Assembly (NCBI GenBank): GCA_963677135.2 | Contig: CAXXLS010000005.1 | Location: 124,001-188,000, forward strand | Source: Seleniibacterium sp963677135 | Lineage (GTDB): Bacteria; Desulfobacterota; Desulfuromonadia; Desulfuromonadales; Geopsychrobacteraceae | Direction: 5' to 3' | DNA length: 64,000 bases | Shown here: positions 59,478-64,000 of the stretch, piece after piece | Numbering within the stretch: position 1 is the stretch's first letter | Layout of the letters: each line of letters begins with the position of its first letter | Position numbers and translations under genes: made by a program | The notes under the pieces: generated by a model | Database searches by the model: none | Told to the model about the DNA's origin: nothing | The model's input: the letters and a program-made list of their open reading frames with translations, nothing else

Positions 59478-60701
59478 ATGACTTCAGCGAATACCCCAAT
59501 CGAGCAACCATCCAGGCTGGCCACCGCACTGGTCCTGTCCAGTGTCTTGACCATCGGAATCGGCCAGTCCATGACTTTTGCCCTGCTCGCGCCCCTGGGG
59601 CGGGAGATCGGCCTGATCGAAGTTCAGATCGGCATTATCATCAGCTCTGCGGCTCTCACCTACACCCTGATGAGCCCCATGTGGGGACGAACCTGCGACC
59701 GCCTGGGACGCAAACCGATCCTGCTGCTGGGTTTGACCGGGTATGTCGGTGGCTGCGCGGCCTTCGCGACCATGTTCCTGTTCGGTTTCAAGGGCTGCCT
59801 GTCGGGGCTTGGGCTGTTTCTTGCGATCATCCTGGTGCGCGTACTGATGGCGTCATTGATGTCGGCGGCGCCCAGTGCCGCGGCAGGCTACATTGCAGAC
59901 ACCACCAGCGCCGAACAACGGGTCGCCGGCATGGGCCGCATGGGCGCGGCGCGCACCCTGGGAGCGATTCTCGGCCCGGCCCTGAGCGGGATGCTCGCCG
60001 TCTTCGGACTGCTGGCCCCCCTTTATATCGCCGCCGCAATCACCCTGGTAACGACCGTCATCATCGCCACCATCCTCAAGGAACCGAAACGGAGCAGTCC
60101 GCCAAGGAAAAACCAGAAAAACCTCCGCTGGCTGGACAAGCGTTACCGCAGCTTTGTCATCACCGGTTTCATCACCTTCATTTCCTTTTCCATGATGACT
60201 CAGACCATCGGGTTCTATTTTCAGGATCGGTTCAGCCTCAACGGCCAGGCCACGGCCCAGGTTCTCGGCACGGGGATGATGATCTCCGCCCTCATGTCAT
60301 TTGTCTCCCAATCCTTCCTGGTGGCTCGCCTCGGCCTCAAACCGCTGCAGCTGATCCGCTGCGGCCTGCCGATCCTGGCGTTGGGGTACGCAGTCCTGCC
60401 GTTTATCAACAGCATCCCCCTGACCTTTCTGGTTCTGGGTGGTTTGGGCTTGGGGCTGGGACTGATCGCGCCCGCGTTCACCGGCGGCGCATCACTGGCC
60501 GTCGGGCCGACCGAGCAGGGAGCCATCGGCGGTATCATCGCGTCGTGCCCCGCGGCCGGATTCATTCTCGGCCCGCTGATCGGGACCAGCCTCTACCAAC
60601 TGGGGCAGCCTCTCCCCTATTTTCTGGCCAGCCTGCTGATCGTCCTGCTGTTTTTCTATCTCCGCCCTTTTGACGATTCCCGCCCACGAGAGGACACATG
60701 A
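59478..60701 (+). CDS. MFS transporter
   Basis: A 407-residue protein with about twelve hydrophobic segments. The motif between helices 2 and 3 (GRTCDRLGRKP) is that of the major facilitator superfamily, and the layout resembles drug/metabolite exporters of the TetA/MdtG type. The substrate is unknown. It lies between the two metallo-hydrolase copies. Confidence 0.87.
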   Translation: MTSANTPIEQPSRLATALVLSSVLTIGIGQSMTFALLAPLGREIGLIEVQIGIIISSAALTYTLMSPMWGRTCDRLGRKPILLLGLTGYVGGCAAFATMFLFGFKGCLSGLGLFLAIILVRVLMASLMSAAPSAAAGYIADTTSAEQRVAGMGRMGAARTLGAILGPALSGMLAVFGLLAPLYIAAAITLVTTVIIATILKEPKRSSPPRKNQKNLRWLDKRYRSFVITGFITFISFSMMTQTIGFYFQDRFSLNGQATAQVLGTGMMISALMSFVSQSFLVARLGLKPLQLIRCGLPILALGYAVLPFINSIPLTFLVLGGLGLGLGLIAPAFTGGASLAVGPTEQGAIGGIIASCPAAGFILGPLIGTSLYQLGQPLPYFLASLLIVLLFFYLRPFDDSRPREDT

Positions 60702-60847
60702 AAGGACAAACGGCAAAAATGGATAAACACCTTTTTCCCGGATAAAAGTTGCAGTAAGGTAATGGATATTTTCCCAGGGATGGAAGCGACATTCCGTCGC
60801 CCCCCTGGAATTGCTCTGTACACCTCATGTCATATCAGTGATTTATC

Positions 60848-61814
60848 ATGGTTCCCAGACAACATACCCTTGACACGCCATACCTGGTCGGATCGGTTCA
60901 CTGCTACAGCCTCGACATCAATGGTGAACTCGTCCTGTTTGACAGCGGCCCGCCGCTGGAGGAGGCAAAGCATGACCTGCAGAAACACCTCCCCCTTGAG
61001 CGGCTGAAACATGTCATCATCACCCACTGCCATGTCGAACACTACGGACTGGCCGACTGGCTGCAAAAAAAAACTGCCGCCACCGTTTATCTGCCTTATC
61101 GCGACCATCTCAGAATCAGCCGGCACCGGGAAAATCTTGAGCGTATCCTGCAGATGCTGCGTAAGGCAGGCTTCTCCGAGGACTTCCTCGATCGCTTCCG
61201 GAAAGAGATCGACACTCCCGGACTGATTTATCCGACCCCGCCGGAAAACTATAAAATCATCGAGGCCGGCCTCTCCCGGGCAGCTGGGGATCGACGTTGT
61301 TCCCTGCCCGGGACATTCCCAGAGCGACCTCGCCCTGTGCCGGGACAACTGGGCGGTGACCGGCGATATCATGCTGCGCAACATTTTCCAGACGCCCCTG
61401 CTGGAATGGGATTTTCATACCGACGACCGCTTCAGAAACTATGACGCCTACTGCCAGAGCCTGCCCAACATGGCCTCCCTGCGGGGGAAAGTGATCCTGC
61501 CGGGACATCGCGTCACCATCGACAGCGTCGACAGCAGCCTGTTGTTCTACCTGAACAAGCTCCTCGACCGGGCGGAACTGCTCGTCGAATTTCCGGAAGA
61601 GACGCCGACGGCGCAGATCCTTGAAAAGGTCCTCGGAATCAATCCCGATTTTGCCTTTGTCAGCTACGCCAAGGCGTCGGAAATTATCTTTCTCAGGGAC
61701 TTCCTGGCCGCACCTGAGAAACTGCGTCAGGCGACGGACCGGATCGGCCTGTTCCCCTTCATCGCCGACAAGTTTCATCGGATCTGCGGTGAGATGAACC
61801 GGAAGGCCTGCTGA
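60848..61814 (+). pseudogene. Metallo-beta-lactamase-fold hydrolase, second copy with frameshift
   Basis: The first about 145 residues are in one frame and match the intact copy at 58167 (HCYS, THCH, GLADWL and so on). The homologous sequence then continues in the +1 frame from about 61284 (LGID, CPGHSQSD, TGDIML, LPGHR, KASEIIFLRDFL) to a stop at 61814. One extra base between 61271 and 61283 (CTCTCCCGGG) explains it: dropping one pyrimidine restores a full-length gene. The metal motif also reads HCHVEH, with Glu64 replacing Asp. A sequencing error cannot be excluded. Confidence 0.8.
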
Positions 61815-61884
61815 ACGCCCTCAACCTCAAACACGGGCGACAACCCGCAGTCACCGATTGGGCAGGGCCCCGTTACCCAGCAAC

Positions 61885-61920
61885 AAAAGCGCCCTGAAAA
61901 TCTCTTTTCAGGGCGCTTTT
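61885..61920. terminator. Bidirectional terminator between the hydrolase copy and nrfA
   Basis: A perfect 16-bp stem (AAAAGCGCCCTGAAAA with loop TCTC) has A and T runs at its base, so it works on both strands. It separates convergent transcripts from 61814 (plus) and 61946 (minus). Confidence 0.93.
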
Positions 61921-61945
61921 CAAAGCAGGGTTCCGTGACTTGCAG

Positions 61946-63451
61946 TTAGTTGCTATAGGACGTCTTGTGAACAATGTCCTCTCTGGTTTTGGGGTCATAA
62001 AGCCCCTTGCTGGAGGCCTCTTTGATCCATTCCTTACGCAAACTGTTCAGGAACGTATTTTTTTCATCGACCAGCTTGTCATATGGCAGCCCGATAACCG
62101 CCTGGGCTTTTTCCTTCGTGGAGAAGTCCGGAGCAACATAGTCGGCGGCATTGTAGTTAGCCAAAACGGTCCGCAACTTCAGACGAGCATCTTGACCTTT
62201 ATTAATCGCGCTGCCAAGGGTACGCAGGACTTCTTCAGGAGCGTGAAAGAAAGCACCGTGAGCGGCGACAGAATAGTCCCAGCGCCATTGACCGTGGCGG
62301 ATATCCATCAATGCCGGTTTCATTTCTTCCTCCGTCGCCCCAAGCTCCCAGGCTTTTGCTGCTTCAAGGTGCGCCTTGCCAAGAACATCCATAGCCAGCT
62401 TGGACAGTTCGTTTTTGCGCTCAAGTTTTCTTTCAACAGTTGCGCGGAATTCTTCCTCCGTACCACTGTGGCAGTTCAGGCAGGTGTTGGCGATATCATT
62501 CAGCGGGCTGCCGACCTGGTGGTTTGAATACTTGACTCCACCTTCACGCACATAAGGCATATGGCAGTCGGCGCAGGCCAGGTTGTTTTTACCGTGAACA
62601 CCGGTCTTGAAGGTTTCATAACCTGGATGCTGCGCCTTAAGCATCGGAGTCTTGCTCAGTTTATGAGTCCAGTCGACGAAATCGATATTGTCATAGTACT
62701 CTTCCATCGCCTCGGCTGACAGCCCATTATCCCAAGGGAAGGTGACAACCATGGCTTTTTTCTCAGCACCATCCGGATCGGTCCAGGGCGTCGCTTTGAA
62801 ATAGTATTCGGAGTGGCACTGGGCACAGACCAGAGTCCGCATATCCTGATGGGTCGCGTCCGCAAACGGCTCGCTGCCTTCTGCGTCAAGGGCACGCTTC
62901 AGGTAATCACGGGTCACGGTCAGCTTCATGGTCTCATTATCATGACAGTCAGCACAGCCGATGCTGTTGACAATTTCTCCGCCCCAGCGCGCCCACTTGC
63001 CGGTAAAAAAGTCATTCTCGCCCCGTTCCTCAATCAGGCGGGGAACATCAGGAGACTTGCAGGTCCAGCAGGCCGTCGGCATCGGCCCGGTTTGCTGGTC
63101 AACAGGACCTCCGGTGCGTAATGTGTTGATGTTATCCTCCAGAGCGTAATAATGACCGCGCGGTTTATTATAGTCCTTGGAAAATCCATAGCCGGCCCAC
63201 ATGACCACCAGGGCCGGATCATCCTTCAGAATGTCGGCAATTTCATCGCTCTTCCTGGTTTGAGTGTACGAATCGTACTGCCGGGGAAAATACTTGCCCC
63301 ACTCGGCGCTTTTTGATTCAAAGGCTTTGATCTGGGGCGTTGAATTGATAACCTGCTGCTCCGCCTTGTTCTCCTTGATGGAAACGATCAACAGAATCAG
63401 TGGGACCATAATACAAATGGACAGAACGGTAATAAGGGTCGATTTTTTCAT
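61946..63451 (-). CDS. nrfA: Cytochrome c nitrite reductase NrfA
   Basis: A 501-residue periplasmic pentahaem enzyme with an N-terminal signal anchor. The catalytic haem motif is CWTCK (128-132) with Lys as ligand, and four CXXCH motifs follow (CADCH, CAQCH, CADCH, CLNCH). It reduces nitrite to ammonium with six electrons from NrfH. The start has GAGAGGAAA upstream; it lies 15 bp after nrfH. Confidence 0.96.
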   Translation of the reverse strand: MKKSTLITVLSICIMVPLILLIVSIKENKAEQQVINSTPQIKAFESKSAEWGKYFPRQYDSYTQTRKSDEIADILKDDPALVVMWAGYGFSKDYNKPRGHYYALEDNINTLRTGGPVDQQTGPMPTACWTCKSPDVPRLIEERGENDFFTGKWARWGGEIVNSIGCADCHDNETMKLTVTRDYLKRALDAEGSEPFADATHQDMRTLVCAQCHSEYYFKATPWTDPDGAEKKAMVVTFPWDNGLSAEAMEEYYDNIDFVDWTHKLSKTPMLKAQHPGYETFKTGVHGKNNLACADCHMPYVREGGVKYSNHQVGSPLNDIANTCLNCHSGTEEEFRATVERKLERKNELSKLAMDVLGKAHLEAAKAWELGATEEEMKPALMDIRHGQWRWDYSVAAHGAFFHAPEEVLRTLGSAINKGQDARLKLRTVLANYNAADYVAPDFSTKEKAQAVIGLPYDKLVDEKNTFLNSLRKEWIKEASSKGLYDPKTREDIVHKTSYSN

Positions 63452-63466
63452 GATTTCCTCTCCAGT

Positions 63467-63988
63467 TTAAAATGCCTGCAGTTCTTTAACACCAAGATTG
63501 TTCTGCGTTGTCGTAAGGTTTCGAGTGGTCCCGTGCGGGACTTCGCGATGACAGTCCCAACAGCGTCGTCCCATCTGGACATGGCTGTCATTCCGGCTGT
63601 ACAGCTTGCTGTTATCCAGCATCTGTGACACCACGCTCTCGTGGCAGGAGATGCAGTTATCCTGGATGCGAGTCGCAGCGCTGGCACTGGCCCTGAGATT
63701 GTAGCCATAATCGCCAAAGGTCATGGCCATCGAGTGGTTGTAGCCATCTTTCGCTTTGGCCAACATTTTATTCACGAAAGAATCGCGTGGCAGATGGCAA
63801 TCCACACAACTGGCCCGATCACGATGGGAGCTGTGCTGCCAGGTAGCATAATGGGTGTTCATCGTGTGGCAGTTGATACAGACTTTCGGGTCACTGGACA
63901 GATAGGACAGTGCCTTGGATTCGTGAACCACGTAGCCAAACAGTCCGAGTACGATCAGAACACAGCAGCTTGCGAGGTATTTCATCAT
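63467..63988 (-). CDS. nrfH: Cytochrome c nitrite reductase small subunit NrfH
   Basis: A 173-residue NapC/NirT-type tetrahaem quinol dehydrogenase with one N-terminal membrane helix (3-22) and four CXXCH motifs (CINCH at 37-41, CVDCH, CISCH, CWDCH). It oxidises menaquinol and feeds NrfA. The start lies 12 bases from the right edge of the window, so its promoter is out of view. Confidence 0.93.
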   Translation of the reverse strand: MMKYLASCCVLIVLGLFGYVVHESKALSYLSSDPKVCINCHTMNTHYATWQHSSHRDRASCVDCHLPRDSFVNKMLAKAKDGYNHSMAMTFGDYGYNLRASASAATRIQDNCISCHESVVSQMLDNSKLYSRNDSHVQMGRRCWDCHREVPHGTTRNLTTTQNNLGVKELQAF

Positions 63989-64000
63989 GTTTCCAGTCTC

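Noticed and set aside
60774..60808. Hairpin (CCAGGG/CCCTGG with inner GCGAC/GTCGC) before the second hydrolase copy
   Set aside because: The stem is interrupted and has no T-run; too weak to call a terminator or riboswitch, and it is unlike the hairpin before the first copy.
1..64000. tRNA, rRNA, CRISPR arrays, insertion sequences, prophage or att sites
   Set aside because: Read for and not seen: no regularly spaced direct repeats, no transposase or integrase motifs, no tRNA-like cloverleaf recognised by eye. A covariance-model scan would be needed to exclude small RNAs.

Overview
The window looks like chromosomal DNA of a high-GC, anaerobic, cytochrome-rich bacterium of the Desulfuromonadales/Geobacter type. 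The reasons are multiheme c-type cytochromes, relatives of the Geobacter inner-membrane quinol oxidases CbcL and ImcH, a complete 14-gene nuo operon, an Fo-only atp operon, a NrfHA nitrite reductase pair and a sigma-54 two-component system whose kinase carries haem c motifs. I see no rRNA, tRNA, CRISPR array, insertion sequence or prophage.

Region 1 (1-12183, minus strand) is a tightly packed aryl-polyene/flexirubin-like pigment operon. In transcription order it holds a small BamE-like exported protein, a FabG-type ketoreductase, a ketosynthase with a TTG start, a CrtI-like FAD oxidoreductase, a second ketosynthase, an acyl carrier protein, a PlsC-type acyltransferase, a PaaK-like aryl-acid ligase, an aromatic amino acid ammonia-lyase, a hotdog dehydratase, a LolA-like carrier and an MMPL/RND exporter cut by the left window edge. 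The logic is: aromatic amino acid to cinnamate or coumarate, then activation, then iterative polyene extension on ACP, then transfer to lipid and export.

Region 2 (12295-16305) holds housekeeping genes on the minus strand: exonuclease III, RecQ and a UbiD-like decarboxylase. Region 3 (16338-31493) is the nuoABCDEFGHIJKLMN operon, also minus strand, with a terminator after nuoN and a palindrome and promoter candidate before nuoA.

Region 4 (31843-35744) has Hsp33, a YadGH-like ABC exporter, a methyltransferase and a DUF2721 protein. Region 5 (35840-43960) is the most striking. A minus-strand operon encodes a 52-residue membrane protein, a pentahaem cytochrome, a Tat-exported 4Fe-4S protein, a HybB/NrfD-like quinone-interacting membrane protein, a kinase-less haem sensor and a small membrane protein. 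A well-spaced -24/-12 promoter and a perfect 10-bp dyad sit upstream. Next door are a sigma-54 response regulator and a histidine kinase whose periplasmic domain has CXXCH and CX4CH haem motifs. The kinase-less sensor inside the operon shares the CX4CH sensor domain.

Region 6 (44179-48430) holds a long UbiD-family decarboxylase (futalosine-type menaquinone), cysteine synthase, a DUF3024 protein, a YdcZ-type membrane protein and an isochorismatase-type hydrolase. Region 7 (48575-52947) carries a Cache-domain periplasmic protein, an ImcH-like NapC/NirT cytochrome, a small membrane protein and CbcL, so the two quinol oxidases that Geobacter uses for high- and low-potential acceptors lie side by side. 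Region 8 (53304-58057) has atpZ-atpI-atpB-atpE, hemL and a FadL porin.

Region 9 (58167-61814) has two tandem metallo-beta-lactamase-fold genes flanking a ferredoxin and an MFS transporter. The second copy has a one-base frameshift and a changed metal ligand. Region 10 (61946-63988) is nrfHA. The genes together describe NADH oxidation by complex I into menaquinol, several menaquinol:cytochrome c branches to the periplasm, menaquinone and haem biosynthesis, and an envelope pigment pathway.
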